A DNA stretch of 64,000 nucleotides from DTYU01 sp040757355 (lineage in GTDB: Bacteria > Bacillota > Desulfotomaculia > Desulfotomaculales > Ammonificaceae): positions 9,021 through 73,020 of the forward strand of contig JBFLWY010000011.1 of NCBI GenBank assembly GCA_040757355.1. Direction: 5' to 3'. Below the pieces are notes generated by a model. That model did not search any database and had not been told where the DNA came from. It worked only from the letters and a program-made list of their open reading frames with translations. Shown here in pieces: positions 51,277 through 61,519 of the stretch (position 1 is its first letter; each line of letters begins with the position of its first letter). The position numbers and the translations under genes are program-made.

Positions 51277-52737
51277 TCAACCGTCTCTCAGACGCTTAAG
51301 CCGGCAGTAAAGGGAGCGGCGAGAGATGCCGAGATACTTGGCCGTTTCTGTTTTGTTGCCTTTGTGCACTTGCAGCGCTTTGCGGATAATATTGTTGGTG
51401 TACTCTTCAATTGGCAGGCTGCCGGGAGGGAGAGAGAAATCGGTATAGTCTATTATACCGTTGCTCGTGGTTTCCGCAGGTGCAACGTTTACCATAGTTT
51501 TTTTCAGAACGCCCAGGTGGGAGGGTTTTACCTCGCTGTCGTCCCACATCAGCACCACCCACTCCATAACGTTTTTTAACTCCCGGACATTGCCCGGCCA
51601 CTGGTAGGATAACAGCATACCGGCCGCTTCCCGGCTTATCGTCTTAAAACTTTTCCTTTTCTCCCGGGCAAGCTCGTCCAAGAAGATGCCGGCCAAAGGA
51701 AGTATCTCCTCCGGGCGTTGCCTGAGAGGCGGCAGGCAGATACGCGCCACGTTCAGGCGGTAGTACAGGTCTTGCCGAAAAGCCCCTTCAGCCACCTTTT
51801 TCTCTATATCCGCATTGGTGGCACAAATAATGCGGACGTCGGTTTTTACTTTTTTCAAGCCGCCGACCCGGTAAAACTCTCTTTCCTCGATAACGCGCAG
51901 TAATTTGGCCTGCAGATCAACCGGTATCTCTGTTATTTCGTCAAGAAAGAGGGTGCCTCCCTCTGCCAAATCCAGCTTCCCCTTTTTACCTTTGGGAAGC
52001 CCGCCGGTAAAGGCGCCGGCCTCGTAGCCGAACAGCTCGCTTTCAAAGATGCTCGGCGCAAGCGCGGCGCAGTTAAGGTCAACGAAAGGAGCAGTGACGT
52101 CGCCCTCGCCGTAGTGGATATACCTGGCGACCACCTCTTTGCCGGTACCCGTTTCGCCCTCGATCAAGACGGGAATAGAACGGTCGGCATGCAGTTTTTG
52201 CGCCTGCTGAAAGATCTTCTCCATCGCTTCTGAAAAAACCCCGATGCGGCCAAGACCTACGGTCTGGCAGTAGGCTTTCTTAAGGCGTGATAACTCCTGC
52301 CTGGTTTCCTCGGTAGCTGCCTTGACTGCCTCCGTGAACTTCTTGCTTAAAAGCTCATTCTCTCTTCTTAAAGCCTGGTGTTCAGCCACCCGTTCGGTCA
52401 CCCTGACCAGTTCCTCGATATTGAGCGGCTTGAGCAAATAATCGTAGGCGCCGGCGCGCAGGGCTTCAATGGCCGTCTGCATATCACCATAACCGGTGCA
52501 AAGGATTATGTCCGCGTCTTGCCCGCCCGGCAAACTGCGAATTTTGCGCAGCAGCTCGATACCCGACATTTTGGGCATCCTGATATCACTGAGCACCAGG
52601 TGAAACTCCTGAGAGGAAAACATTTCCAGGGCTTCAAACCCGTTGGCGCATTCGACCACCTGGTGACCGAGCTCTCTCAAAAAGTTTGCCAAACATATCC
52701 TGCTTTCGCGCTCGTCGTCGACAAGTAGAATATTCAC
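51277..52737 (-). CDS. sigma-54-dependent response regulator (NtrC family)
   Basis: 486 residues: receiver domain with phospho-acceptor Asp51 (LSDIRMPKMSG), AAA+ domain with Walker A GETGTGKE (194-201), and a Fis-type HTH at the end (NKTETAKYLGISRRSLYCRLKR). The sigma-54 contact loop reads GAFTGG instead of the usual GAFTGA. GTG start behind AGAGGTGA. Third and last gene of the leftward kinase-kinase-regulator operon; the upstream kinases should phosphorylate it. Target genes are not evident in the window. Confidence 0.92.
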   Translation of the reverse strand: MNILLVDDERESRICLANFLRELGHQVVECANGFEALEMFSSQEFHLVLSDIRMPKMSGIELLRKIRSLPGGQDADIILCTGYGDMQTAIEALRAGAYDYLLKPLNIEELVRVTERVAEHQALRRENELLSKKFTEAVKAATEETRQELSRLKKAYCQTVGLGRIGVFSEAMEKIFQQAQKLHADRSIPVLIEGETGTGKEVVARYIHYGEGDVTAPFVDLNCAALAPSIFESELFGYEAGAFTGGLPKGKKGKLDLAEGGTLFLDEITEIPVDLQAKLLRVIEEREFYRVGGLKKVKTDVRIICATNADIEKKVAEGAFRQDLYYRLNVARICLPPLRQRPEEILPLAGIFLDELAREKRKSFKTISREAAGMLLSYQWPGNVRELKNVMEWVVLMWDDSEVKPSHLGVLKKTMVNVAPAETTSNGIIDYTDFSLPPGSLPIEEYTNNIIRKALQVHKGNKTETAKYLGISRRSLYCRLKRLRDG

Positions 52738-52743
52738 CGGGGA

Positions 52744-54646
52744 TCACCTCTGGTCAGCCCCGTTTTCTGTCGCCGGTAATTCCACCCTGAAGGTCGCCCC
52801 GCCCTTCTCATTGTTAAATACTTCAATCTGCCCGTTATAGCCGGTGATAACGGATTGCACAATCGCGAGACCCAGTCCCATTCCTTCCCCTGTCTTTTTG
52901 GTGCTGAAAAACGGCTCGAATATCCTTTCCTTGAGCTCGTCACTGATACCAGGGCCGTTATCGGCAATTTCCAAAATTACCCCCCCCCCCAGCTTTTCCC
53001 AGCCGGGTAGCGCAAGATATTTCTTTTTCGGTATGGCTTACCGTATCCAAGGCCCGCATCGCATTGACCAGCAGGTTGATCACCACCTCCTCCAGCCTGT
53101 TGGCATTGCCGCGCACTTCCGGCAAGTTGCCCGCCAGTGATTTTTTGACTACGATCCCATGGGACGATAATTGGCGACCGAGTATACTCAGCGCTCCGTT
53201 AACCGCATCGTTTAAGTTACAGGGCTCGAGTTCTGCAGCCTGTCCAACGCCGGCAAAAAAACGCATATGTTTGATGATCTCGTCAATCCGCCCGGCCTGG
53301 GCCGAGATTTTTTTGAGATTTTCGATCACTTTAGCTATTTCCAGGGGGCGGCCCTTTTTGTACCAATAAAGCATTCCATCAGCCAGCACTTTAATTGAAT
53401 TGAGCGGCTGGTTTATTTCGTGGGCAATACCGGCGGACATGGCGCTTAGGGAAGCCAGTCTTTGTAGGCGTGCCGTTTGTTCCTGAAGCCGCTGCTGCTC
53501 CTCCTGCAGTCTTACCCGTTCGGTGGCGTCAGTAAAAACCATGACGTACTGTGTCCCCCGACCCTGCTCGTCCTTGATCACGTTGACAGACGCCCATGCG
53601 GGGAATGTCTCGCCGTTCTTGCGCCGGGCACGGATTTCACCGTGCCACTGGCCGGTTTCGCGCAAGGATGCCCGTACATTTTGATAGCGTTCGTCTCCAG
53701 GCTGTTCTGATTCAAACAGGCGCGGATTTTTGCCGACTACTTCTTCCTCGCTGTACCCCGTTATTGTGGTGAAAGTAGGGTTTACCGACTGGATGGTACC
53801 CTCTATATCCGTAACCATGATTCCTTCAGCGATACTTTCAAACACTTTAGCCGCCAGGCGGAGTTTCTCCTCAGCCTGCTTGCGTTCGGTAATGTCACGC
53901 ACAGTAATCAGCCGCTGCTCGCCGGTGTAAAACCCGCTGATCGTAACCTCTAAAGGGATAGCGGAACCGTCCTTCCGCCGTCCGCTAATTTCCCGGCTGA
54001 CGCTCTTAACCTTTTTTTGCGCGGCGTCCTGGCCGGCGGGGATGTGACCGTCCCGCTGGCGATAGGCGCCCGGCATCATCTCTTTAACATGTTTCCCGAT
54101 TGCTTCCTCGGCGGTGTAGCCAAAGATGCGCTCGGCAGCAGGGTTGAACGACTGAATCAGGCCGTTATCGTTAACCGTGATTATTCCGTCGAGCGCACTG
54201 CTGATCACAGACTGGGCGCCCGCCTCGCTTTGCTCTAACAACACCTCGGTCTGCTTGGCACGCAGCAAGCGACGCACGCGGTGGCGCAGCGCCTCCAGGT
54301 GGATGGGCTTGGTGATGAAGTCAGCAGCGCCAGACTTGAAGGCAAGATCCACCAATTTTTCGTCCTCAAGGGCGGTTATTATCAGAACCGGCGTGCGGCC
54401 GCCGCCGGGAAGCTCCCGCAGCCGGGAACAGGCGGTAAAACCGTCCATCACCGGCATCACGGCATCCATCAATACGATATCCGGCTGCAGGCGCTCATAC
54501 TCAGACAGAGCCCGCGCGCCGTCTTTGGCCTCGATCACCGTGTACCCGTCGGCTTCGAGGGCATAGCGGAGCATGAGCCGCACAGTCCGATCGTCGTCCA
54601 CTACAAGGATCAAGGGTTTATCCGGGTCACGAACTCTTCCTCTCAT
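52744..54646 (-). pseudogene. REC-PAS-PAS histidine kinase, frameshifted at a run of 11 G
   Basis: Receiver (Asp61, VLMDAVMPVMDG), two PAS domains (about 145-255 and 265-385), HisKA with His409 (SAGIAHEINQPLNSI) and the start of the ATPase domain. In the coding strand a run of 11 G (52980-52990) shifts the frame and gives a stop soon after; with 10 G the frame continues into [21 protein letters not shown] and [10 protein letters not shown], the missing ATP-binding motifs. Either a phase-variable tract, a real mutation or a sequencing error. ATG 54646 (GGGG ribosome site) overlaps the upstream kinase stop by 4 bp. Confidence 0.85.
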
Positions 54647-56235
54647 GCCTTTTCCCCTTTCTGTCTGACTGCAGACAGCGCCATACACACTCTTGCGTAC
54701 TCAGCTTCGACCCGTACGGCCTTCTCCGCCGCGCCTTCGATTGCGCCGGCACGCCCCATGCTCTCGAGGTCCCTGCAGATGGCTGCGAGCCTCAGGGCGC
54801 CTATGTTGGCGCTGCTCGATTTTAAGCTGTGCGCCGCCTGAAAGAGGGCAGACGTATCTTTTTCCGCAACAGCCTGCCGCAGGACCGCAAGCCGCGGCGG
54901 TGTATCGCTCAGGTAGATGTCGATCAACTGGCTCACGATATCCGGCCCGTCCTCCACCTGCAGCTTACGCAAGCCTTCCAGTACCCCGGCGTCAACGGCT
55001 TCTGGCTCCGACGATTCCGGTACTGCGGGCAGTTCCGCTGCGGCAGCGGACTGCTCGAAGCGCACGGTGAACCAGAAGGTGGACCCTTTACCTGCTTCAC
55101 TTTCTACACTAATCTCACCGCCCATCAGTTCAACCAGCCGCTTGCAGATGGAAAGCCCAAGGCCTGTCCCGCCATATTTGCGGGTGGTTGATCCGTCAAC
55201 CTGAACGAAGGGCTGAAAGAGTTTCTTCCGGTCTTCCTCCGAGAGGCCGATGCCGGTGTCGGAAACCTCAAAGCGGACGGTCACGTGTGTATCGTCTTCG
55301 GCGGCCAGAGTGGCGCGCAACACCACCTCGCCGCGCTTTGTGAACTTCACCGCGTTGCTGGTTAGGTTGAGCAATATCTGGCGCAGGCGCCCGGGGTTGC
55401 CGCGCAGCAGCGGCGGAATCCCGGGATCGACAAAGGTTAAAAGCGAAAGGTCCTTCTCCCGTGCCCTTAGTTTGACCGCCATAATCTCGGCGGTGCTTTC
55501 GACGACAGACAGCAGAGCGAAGTCGATGACCTCCAGGGTCATCTTACCCGCTTCCATCTTAGAGTAGTCGAGGATGTCGTTGATAACGTTCAGCAGCGCC
55601 CGGGCCGAATAATGGATGATCTCAATGAAGTCGCGCTGCTCATTGTTCAGCGGCGTATCGAGGAGCAAGTCGATTGTGCCTATGATACTGTTCATCGGGG
55701 TGCGGATCTCATGGCTCATGTTGGCGAGGAATTCGCTCTTGGCACGATTGGCGGCTTCGGCGGCTTCTTTGGCCCGCTGCAGTTCAGCCTCCGCCCGCTT
55801 CCGCTTGGTGATGTCGCGGTTTATTCCACGATACCCTCTAAAAAGACCGTTTTTATCGAAGATTGGTATGCCGCTCGTTTCAAGGATGACCTCATGGCCG
55901 TCTTTATGAAGGTTTATGTTCTCCAAGAACGAGAACGGTTCTTGCGCAGCGTCAATGGGGCCAAAAATTTTAGCGACTCGCGCTGCTTCGTCCGGAGGCA
56001 TGAAGTCGAAGCGACTTTTGCCGATGACTTCTTCCGGTGTATAGCCCAGAATATCTCTTATTTTTGGACTGACGTATGTATAAACGCCCTTTTCATCCGT
56101 CTCCCATAACGAGTTACTGGCGATTTCGATGAGCTGGCGAAACTTTTCCTCGCTTTCCCGTAATGCTTCCTCCGCCCGCTGACGCTCGGTAAGGTCGGTG
56201 ATCAATGAGGATCTGGTTTTGTCTTTGTTCTCCAA
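54643..56235 (-). CDS. PAS histidine kinase with C-terminal Hpt domain
   Basis: 530 residues: PAS (about 28-145), HisKA with His175 ([13 protein letters not shown]), HATPase_c ([33 protein letters not shown]) and an Hpt domain with His469 ([14 protein letters not shown]). It lacks its own receiver, which is supplied by the next gene, so the two may form a split phosphorelay ending at the sigma-54 regulator. TTG start behind CAGGTGA. The first 20 residues look like the tail of another PAS domain ([16 protein letters not shown]), so an upstream part may be missing. Confidence 0.9.
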   Translation of the reverse strand: MENKDKTRSSLITDLTERQRAEEALRESEEKFRQLIEIASNSLWETDEKGVYTYVSPKIRDILGYTPEEVIGKSRFDFMPPDEAARVAKIFGPIDAAQEPFSFLENINLHKDGHEVILETSGIPIFDKNGLFRGYRGINRDITKRKRAEAELQRAKEAAEAANRAKSEFLANMSHEIRTPMNSIIGTIDLLLDTPLNNEQRDFIEIIHYSARALLNVINDILDYSKMEAGKMTLEVIDFALLSVVESTAEIMAVKLRAREKDLSLLTFVDPGIPPLLRGNPGRLRQILLNLTSNAVKFTKRGEVVLRATLAAEDDTHVTVRFEVSDTGIGLSEEDRKKLFQPFVQVDGSTTRKYGGTGLGLSICKRLVELMGGEISVESEAGKGSTFWFTVRFEQSAAAAELPAVPESSEPEAVDAGVLEGLRKLQVEDGPDIVSQLIDIYLSDTPPRLAVLRQAVAEKDTSALFQAAHSLKSSSANIGALRLAAICRDLESMGRAGAIEGAAEKAVRVEAEYARVCMALSAVRQKGEKA

Positions 56236-56783
56236 TTTATCACCTGCATTTTTACTCCGGGCGGCCTACATACTATCTGGTAAAAGCGCTTTCGTTAAAA
56301 CATTTTGCCATCTTCTTTATGGCAGGCGGCGAAAACTTTTGACAGTCTTTTAAGAAAAAGAACATACTTTAGACAAAAAGTCAATTAATGCTAATGACAA
56401 ATAATTGGCGTATCGTAAACGCATAGTCGCTTTTATCTACGATAAAATCATATTTTGTCGTTTTTTGCGGATTCTCTCCTGAAAACGCTGAGGCACTTTG
56501 CTAAGCACGAGACCGCCATTTTAGCTGGCTCCGGTGTGTCGGGGTATAAATAAATATTTTAAACTTGGAATAAACAAAAAGTCAATTCAAGTCAATGGCA
56601 AATAATTAACATATACCTGACACATAGTCATATTTTATCATCTTTCTGCAGCATCTTTCCCAATTACTTAGTCTGGGATATAATCGTGTTACAGTAACGT
56701 TATATCACCGCTTTCTGTTTACCGCTTTCGTATATAATACTAACCCGGCTTTAGGGACAATCTTTTATGGTGGTGTCAGCCCC
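56236..56783. repeat. intergenic region with an imperfect direct repeat
   Basis: A segment of about 65 bp starting ACAAAAAGTCAATT at 56373 recurs at 56574, both followed by AATGG/ATGACAAATAATT and a CATAGTC block. AT-rich, no gene. It may hold operator sites for the XRE regulator encoded just downstream or for the kinase operon. Confidence 0.5.
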
Positions 56784-57149
56784 ATGGGCTATAAGGGGAA
56801 CTTGGAAGACGATCAGGCATGCAGCGTTGGCCGGGCCATCAAGCTTTATAGAGAAAAAAAACAGCTTAGCCAAAAAGAGTTGGCCCTGTACGCTGGGGTG
56901 AGCCCGTCCTATATTGCTTATATCGAAAAGGGAACGAGGAGCCCCTCATTACCTACGCTAACACGTATTGCCCACTGCCTGGGCGTGACCCCCGGCACCC
57001 TTCTCCAACTGCCTTTCGAGGCTGAGTCTACCATAAGGAGCGAATTTAAGGAACTGATCGACCACCTGAATCTCGACGAGATATTGTTTATGAAAACCGT
57101 AGTGGAAGCATATTTTCAGCACTTGCGCGGAAAGTGTCAGAAAACTTAA
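56784..57149 (+). CDS. XRE-family HTH regulator
   Basis: 121 residues. HTH at about residues 17-75 (IKLYREKKQLSQKELALYAGVSPSYIAYIEKGTRSPSLPTLTRIA), like the SinR/HTH_3 type. The C-terminal 40 residues form a helical segment, possibly for dimerisation or partner binding. ATG start with a modest GGTGGTG site. Divergent from the kinase operon across the repeat-containing region. Confidence 0.85.
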   Translation: MGYKGNLEDDQACSVGRAIKLYREKKQLSQKELALYAGVSPSYIAYIEKGTRSPSLPTLTRIAHCLGVTPGTLLQLPFEAESTIRSEFKELIDHLNLDEILFMKTVVEAYFQHLRGKCQKT

Positions 57150-57288
57150 ATAGAGCGTATGTTTATTTTGGTTTGCCGGTACAGGATAAGGCGAAGGTTG
57201 AGTCGCGTGGCCCGTTCATAATCTATAATAAGGTTCACGCATATTTCATTCCATTTCGGGCACTGGCGGTGATGCTGAGTTGCCCGCC

Positions 57289-59148
57289 TCATCCCAGGGC
57301 AACCCGCACTTGGGCCTGGGGATTCTTGATTATGGTACGGCACTTCCCTACTTGGATGATCACGCCCTCGTGGGCCCGGCCAAGACGCACCGTGGCGCTG
57401 GCGGCAGTCCGGATCTTGGTGAGGATTCCTCTGGATGAACCCGCTTCTCTAATAGTTACATCCCCTTGCGTTATGATCTCGCCGCCGCGAAAGACGCCGG
57501 CCACTACTACCTTCCCGCCGGCTTGAATATAGGTGTTGTAGCATCCCTGACCGGTGACGAAGACGTTTCCCGTGGCAATCAGTTTGGAATTCATGGCATA
57601 AGGGATGATAAGGTGAGATTTTTGCCGGCCGAGGCTGGTGAGTTCCTGGCGGAGAAAGAGGATTTCCCGGATGATTTTTGCGAGTTCGTTTAAATTGCCA
57701 AGTTTGATAATATTCAGTCCGGAGAAAAAATGAATCAGGCGGTCTATCAGCTCTATCATTTCAGGTGGAAGCTCGACCCCGTTTTCGGCCAGGCACTTTT
57801 TAATTTTTTGCATTTCCTGTATCGAGCGAGGGATCTTTTGAAACTTCTGTTCGATAAGCAGAAGAAGAAGGTGTCCCGGCCGAATAGTATGTTCTTTGAA
57901 GGCCGGATGTTCGCTGAGTTTGTTAGCGGTGTTTAAGAGTTCCATAATTTCAGTGGCGAAAGTTCCTAAAAGTGGACCATATTTTTGGGAGCAGGCGGTG
58001 CCGCATCCGGCGTTTAAGGTGCTCCCGATAACGTTGCCGTAAACGCTGATATCTTCCAGGGCAGAAGCTGTAGCCTGGGTGACCATTCCGGTGACCTCTG
58101 CCCTGCCGGCCGCCTGTACCTTCATTCCTTCGGTGATACTCCCTTTAATCCGGACGCTTCCTTTGAAGCGGATATTCCCCGTGGAGACACCGACATCGCC
58201 GTTGTATACAAGTTGGGTGTCCACAGAAAGGGTATAGACGTTACCTGTTTGCTTGAGTACCGGCCGGCCGCTTCGAACGGCGACGACTTTGGTTCCGTTT
58301 TCCAGGAGATCGGCTCCTTTGCCGGCACGCAGTTCGCAGCCCCGCTGTTTGGGCGGGGGAATAGGCTGGCCATTGACCCCCCGTCCCGGTTTGCCGGGGC
58401 TGCCCGGATTTTTCACCGCAAGGACGATGCCGGGGTCTACTGAAGGAAAGCGGTTGATTTCAAGGAAGTCAACAGAGCCGTCAGGATTGATTTTCGGTCG
58501 AAGGTCGGGTTCGAGAGGAAAAGTGATTTCCACCGTTTCGTCCGTGGGTGGATCGGGCGGCTCGCCTTCGGCAATGATAAACTTGCCGTCGCGCGGCCTC
58601 TGGAGTAAGTCTTTTAAAACCTCTCCTTTGATCCCGAAAACTACTCCTTTTTGGGTTAATTCTTTTTCGACAGCCGCTTCGTCAAGAACGGGTTGCTTGA
58701 TTACTTCTGCTTCGGTCTGCAGAACCAGGTCAGTGGAAGGCCCTCGGTCCGGCATCCGGCAACGCCTTATTCCTGGTAACTCTACCCAGAGATAGGCAGT
58801 AAGCCGGTTAGGGCTGACGGTTACTTTAACTATTCCCTGGATTTCTTCTTCAACAGTTTCTGCATGAACCTCGTCTTCTTCCCTTACGATTACGGTACCG
58901 GTGGTAACAGTATTGTTCAGGATGAGCTGGATTCCAGGACCGGGGGTGATAGTGGCAAATCTTCCGAGTCCCTTCGGGTTACGGACATAAATATGCCCGT
59001 CGCTTACCCAGACCAGACCGTCCTCACTTTCAGGAGGGGGAGGAGGAGAAGAAGAAGGTAAAGCAAGTGCTGGCTTGGGCGCAGTTTCTCCCAGGACTTC
59101 TTGAAGGACTTCTTTTATCAGGTTTTGCAGTTCTTTTTCGTCTTTCAT
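57289..59148 (-). CDS. FapA / DUF342 family polymer-forming protein
   Basis: 619 residues. The N-terminal portion carries a Pro-rich linker (PSSSPPPPPESEDG); the DUF342 core spans about 180-480, including DGKFIIAEGEPP, FPSVDPGIVLAVKNPG, GVNGQPIPPP and the beta-helix-like repeats (GNIRFKGSVRIKGSITEGMKVQAAGRAEVTGMV). A coiled coil (about 400-500) precedes further beta repeats. FapA proteins are linked to envelope, flagellar or polysaccharide-related processes; the exact role is unknown. ATG behind AAGGTGAAGGG. Confidence 0.8.
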   Translation of the reverse strand: MKDEKELQNLIKEVLQEVLGETAPKPALALPSSSPPPPPESEDGLVWVSDGHIYVRNPKGLGRFATITPGPGIQLILNNTVTTGTVIVREEDEVHAETVEEEIQGIVKVTVSPNRLTAYLWVELPGIRRCRMPDRGPSTDLVLQTEAEVIKQPVLDEAAVEKELTQKGVVFGIKGEVLKDLLQRPRDGKFIIAEGEPPDPPTDETVEITFPLEPDLRPKINPDGSVDFLEINRFPSVDPGIVLAVKNPGSPGKPGRGVNGQPIPPPKQRGCELRAGKGADLLENGTKVVAVRSGRPVLKQTGNVYTLSVDTQLVYNGDVGVSTGNIRFKGSVRIKGSITEGMKVQAAGRAEVTGMVTQATASALEDISVYGNVIGSTLNAGCGTACSQKYGPLLGTFATEIMELLNTANKLSEHPAFKEHTIRPGHLLLLLIEQKFQKIPRSIQEMQKIKKCLAENGVELPPEMIELIDRLIHFFSGLNIIKLGNLNELAKIIREILFLRQELTSLGRQKSHLIIPYAMNSKLIATGNVFVTGQGCYNTYIQAGGKVVVAGVFRGGEIITQGDVTIREAGSSRGILTKIRTAASATVRLGRAHEGVIIQVGKCRTIIKNPQAQVRVALG

Positions 59149-59305
59149 TACCCTTCACCTTTACCCGGGGTCCGGAGAATCGCGTTAAGTTTGCCTCAGG
59201 CCTTTGCTCATGATATACCTGGATCCTTCCTTCGGTAGAAACTTATTGAATTATGCCTTATCTTACCCCTATCCTCTACCCCTCACCCAGCAGGAGCCTG
59301 ACCGA

Positions 59306-60211
59306 TCAAGCCCGGTGGCGCAAGATAAGCCAATCCTGCGGGTCAATGCGTAGAAATACCTCTACCAAGTCGGGATCAAACTGGGTGCCGGCCCCGCGGC
59401 GAAGCTCGGCGCAGGCTGACTCGTAAGTCATTTGGCTGCGGTAAGCCCTGTTCGAGGTCATCGCCTCGAAAGCGTCGGCTACTGCGCAGATGCGGGCCTC
59501 CAGCGGGATGTTTCTGCCGGCTAAACCGTAAGGATACCCCTTACCATCCCACCGTTCGTGGTGGTAAAGGACAATATCGCGGGCTCCTTTGGCCAGTTCC
59601 ACGCTTCTCAAGATCTGGTAACCAACGAAAGGGTGGCTGCGGATAACCTCCCATTCTTCGGGCGTCGGGAAGCTTTCATTCTGGAGTATACGTTGGGGCA
59701 CCGCAATTTTACCTATATCGTGAAAAAGGGCACCCCAGAAGATATCGTCGAGCGAGAGGCTGCAGCTCCCGTAAAGGTGGCAGGCTAAATGTACGCTGAA
59801 CATTGTTACGTTTAACGAGTGATAGGAGGTATTGCTTTTATGACATTCGAGAGCACGGATAAGCGCTAAGATCGCCTGCTGGTAAAAGCGCTCCGGGGCT
59901 TGGGGTATATGGGCGCAAAGTTGAAAAGAGGGCTTGCCGGATGCATCCGTTGCCGGCCTCTCATTCAGTTTATTGTCCACTACGATCACGCACCTTTTAC
60001 TATCCTTCAAAAACGTACCGGTTCGGAAGGCTTCAGGGCTGTAAGCAAACATTTCTGGGTAAGTAGTATCGTCATTAATTAGCAAGACGTCCGAAAAACC
60101 ATCCTCCCGGAATTTCAGGTACCATACGAAATTCTGTGTAAACTTAAATCGGCATCGGACGTTTTCACAGTCTCCCAAGAAGTTATTTCGTAGCAAAAAG
60201 CGTGCCAGCAA
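59306..60211 (-). CDS. HD-GYP domain phosphodiesterase
   Basis: 301 residues. The C-terminal HD-GYP domain has the full set of motifs: FHDIGKIAVP, HPFVGYQIL, HHERWDGKGYPYG and ADAFEAMTSNRAYR, so it should hydrolyse c-di-GMP. The N-terminal 120 residues match no domain I recognise. TTG start without a clear ribosome site. Its upstream region and first codons are partly duplicated near 61.5 kb (see repeat). Confidence 0.88.
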   Translation of the reverse strand: MLARFLLRNNFLGDCENVRCRFKFTQNFVWYLKFREDGFSDVLLINDDTTYPEMFAYSPEAFRTGTFLKDSKRCVIVVDNKLNERPATDASGKPSFQLCAHIPQAPERFYQQAILALIRALECHKSNTSYHSLNVTMFSVHLACHLYGSCSLSLDDIFWGALFHDIGKIAVPQRILQNESFPTPEEWEVIRSHPFVGYQILRSVELAKGARDIVLYHHERWDGKGYPYGLAGRNIPLEARICAVADAFEAMTSNRAYRSQMTYESACAELRRGAGTQFDPDLVEVFLRIDPQDWLILRHRA

Positions 60212-60335
60212 GTTTCCAGCCGAAATAGGGGCACTAAAAAAGACGAGGGTCTATATAAAATCCCCTCAAATGAACGTATTGGTACACCAACTGGCACATC
60301 CGGACCTTTAAGTACAGCAAACCGGGGTAGGGTTC
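60195..60335. repeat. conserved upstream block, copy A (before the HD-GYP gene)
   Basis: Shares with 61520-61660 the blocks GCAAAAAG(C/T)GTGCCAG, CCCCTCAAATGAACGT, GGTACAC and GGCACA-C-GGAC, in the same order and orientation. It spans the first codons and promoter region of the leftward HD-GYP gene. Confidence 0.6.
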
Positions 60336-60377
60336 CCTTCGGCAGAACACCTGTTTTACTTAGCGCTCTTCCCCATG

Positions 60378-60836
60378 TTATGTACAATCTCTCTCCCATA
60401 GTGGAACCTTCCCGGAATCGGGTCCCGGAAGCTCAATATGACTTACCTTCCTCTTCTGCCCGGAGGTATAGAAGTACTCCAGCGCCTGTTTAAGAAGTTC
60501 GGCGTTCTTCACCTTGTTTCCAATCTCGAGACGCTGAACTTTATCCCTGGAAATACCGATAGTTTTCGCCGCCTCCCTCACGGTATAGCCCGCCCTGCGC
60601 CGCATCTCCCGCAGCGGCGAAGATCTCTGGATGGACTTATTTTGGAAACTTCGCTGCATCGCAATCAGGTTTTCTGCCTCACTTTCGCTCTTTCCCAGGA
60701 AAGTTGCTATGGCAGGAATATTGCGTAGACAAGGTGTACGCCGCCCGGTTTCCCAGTCCTTGAAGGTCGGTTCCCCGATACCACATTCTTCCGCGGCTTC
60801 CCTCTGTGTTTTTTGCAGTTCGGCACGCTTCTCCAT
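60378..60836 (-). CDS. double-HTH regulator
   Basis: 152 residues with two XRE-type helix-turn-helix units: TQREAAEECGIGEPTFKDWETGRRTP (about 10-35) and YTVREAAKTIGISRDKVQRLEIG (about 84-106). A tandem-HTH protein could bind the duplicated upstream blocks around it. ATG at 60836; no strong ribosome site. Lies upstream of the HD-GYP gene on the same strand. Confidence 0.75.
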   Translation of the reverse strand: MEKRAELQKTQREAAEECGIGEPTFKDWETGRRTPCLRNIPAIATFLGKSESEAENLIAMQRSFQNKSIQRSSPLREMRRRAGYTVREAAKTIGISRDKVQRLEIGNKVKNAELLKQALEYFYTSGQKRKVSHIELPGPDSGKVPLWERDCT

Positions 60837-61028
60837 CAGGTGCGCCGGGAGGGGACCAAGATCCTCTAAGACTGTTCATAAGGATTTTTTATCTTCCGGT
60901 CGACACAAAGCCGGACGACCGACTTACTTCAACACCTACCATCACCTTCACTTACCTTTTAAAACAGTCGCAAGCCCTCGTAGGCCCGCTTTTAACTCAC
61001 GTATTCCACAACCAAAGCGGGTGTCTTC

Positions 61029-61409
61029 TCACCCGGCATTCTCTCTTTCTTTAAGCTCATGCTCGATTTTTTCAAGGGTTTCCACTAAAGCCTTGAAATC
61101 TATCGGCTTACCAAAGAAAGCATACGCCCCATTGTTAAATGCGGCAGCCGCCGTTTCCGAATCCCCGTAAGCGGTAATAACAATAACTTTGGCCTGCCGG
61201 TCGAACGTGCAAACCATTTTTAAAACTTGAATCCCGTTGAGACCGGGCATCCTCATATCGGTAATTACGGCATCATATTGCTTTTGGTAGCATGCCTCTA
61301 CCGCCTCTTCCGGGGCGGTGAACCTATCGCACTGGTACCCGGCGGGTTCAAAGGCTGTACACAGAGATTCTAAACAATCAGCATCATCATCAATTAGTAA
61401 GATCTTCAA
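61029..61409 (-). CDS. stand-alone response regulator receiver protein
   Basis: 126 residues, a single receiver domain: acidic LLIDDDAD, phospho-acceptor Asp51 (VITDMRMPGLNG), conserved Thr in VITAYGD and Lys in FGKPID. TTG 61409 is chosen because GGGAGG lies just upstream; the frame extends to 61472. No output domain, so it acts through a partner, perhaps the HD-GYP protein or the double-HTH regulator. Its upstream region carries copy B of the conserved block. Confidence 0.85.
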   Translation of the reverse strand: MKILLIDDDADCLESLCTAFEPAGYQCDRFTAPEEAVEACYQKQYDAVITDMRMPGLNGIQVLKMVCTFDRQAKVIVITAYGDSETAAAAFNNGAYAFFGKPIDFKALVETLEKIEHELKERENAG

Positions 61410-61519
61410 ATCAATGGCCCTCCCCGGATTTAGTATCTTGCGCCGTCCAATTTCTAGATAACTTGCCTGCAAATCTATGTTGGACGCTTTTTCGAGGACT
61501 CTTCACAAAATTGTGTAAA

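Noticed and set aside
60115..60399. 94-residue frame overlapping the HD-GYP start region
   Set aside because: It coincides with the conserved upstream block and overlaps the HD-GYP 5' end in another frame; no ribosome site.
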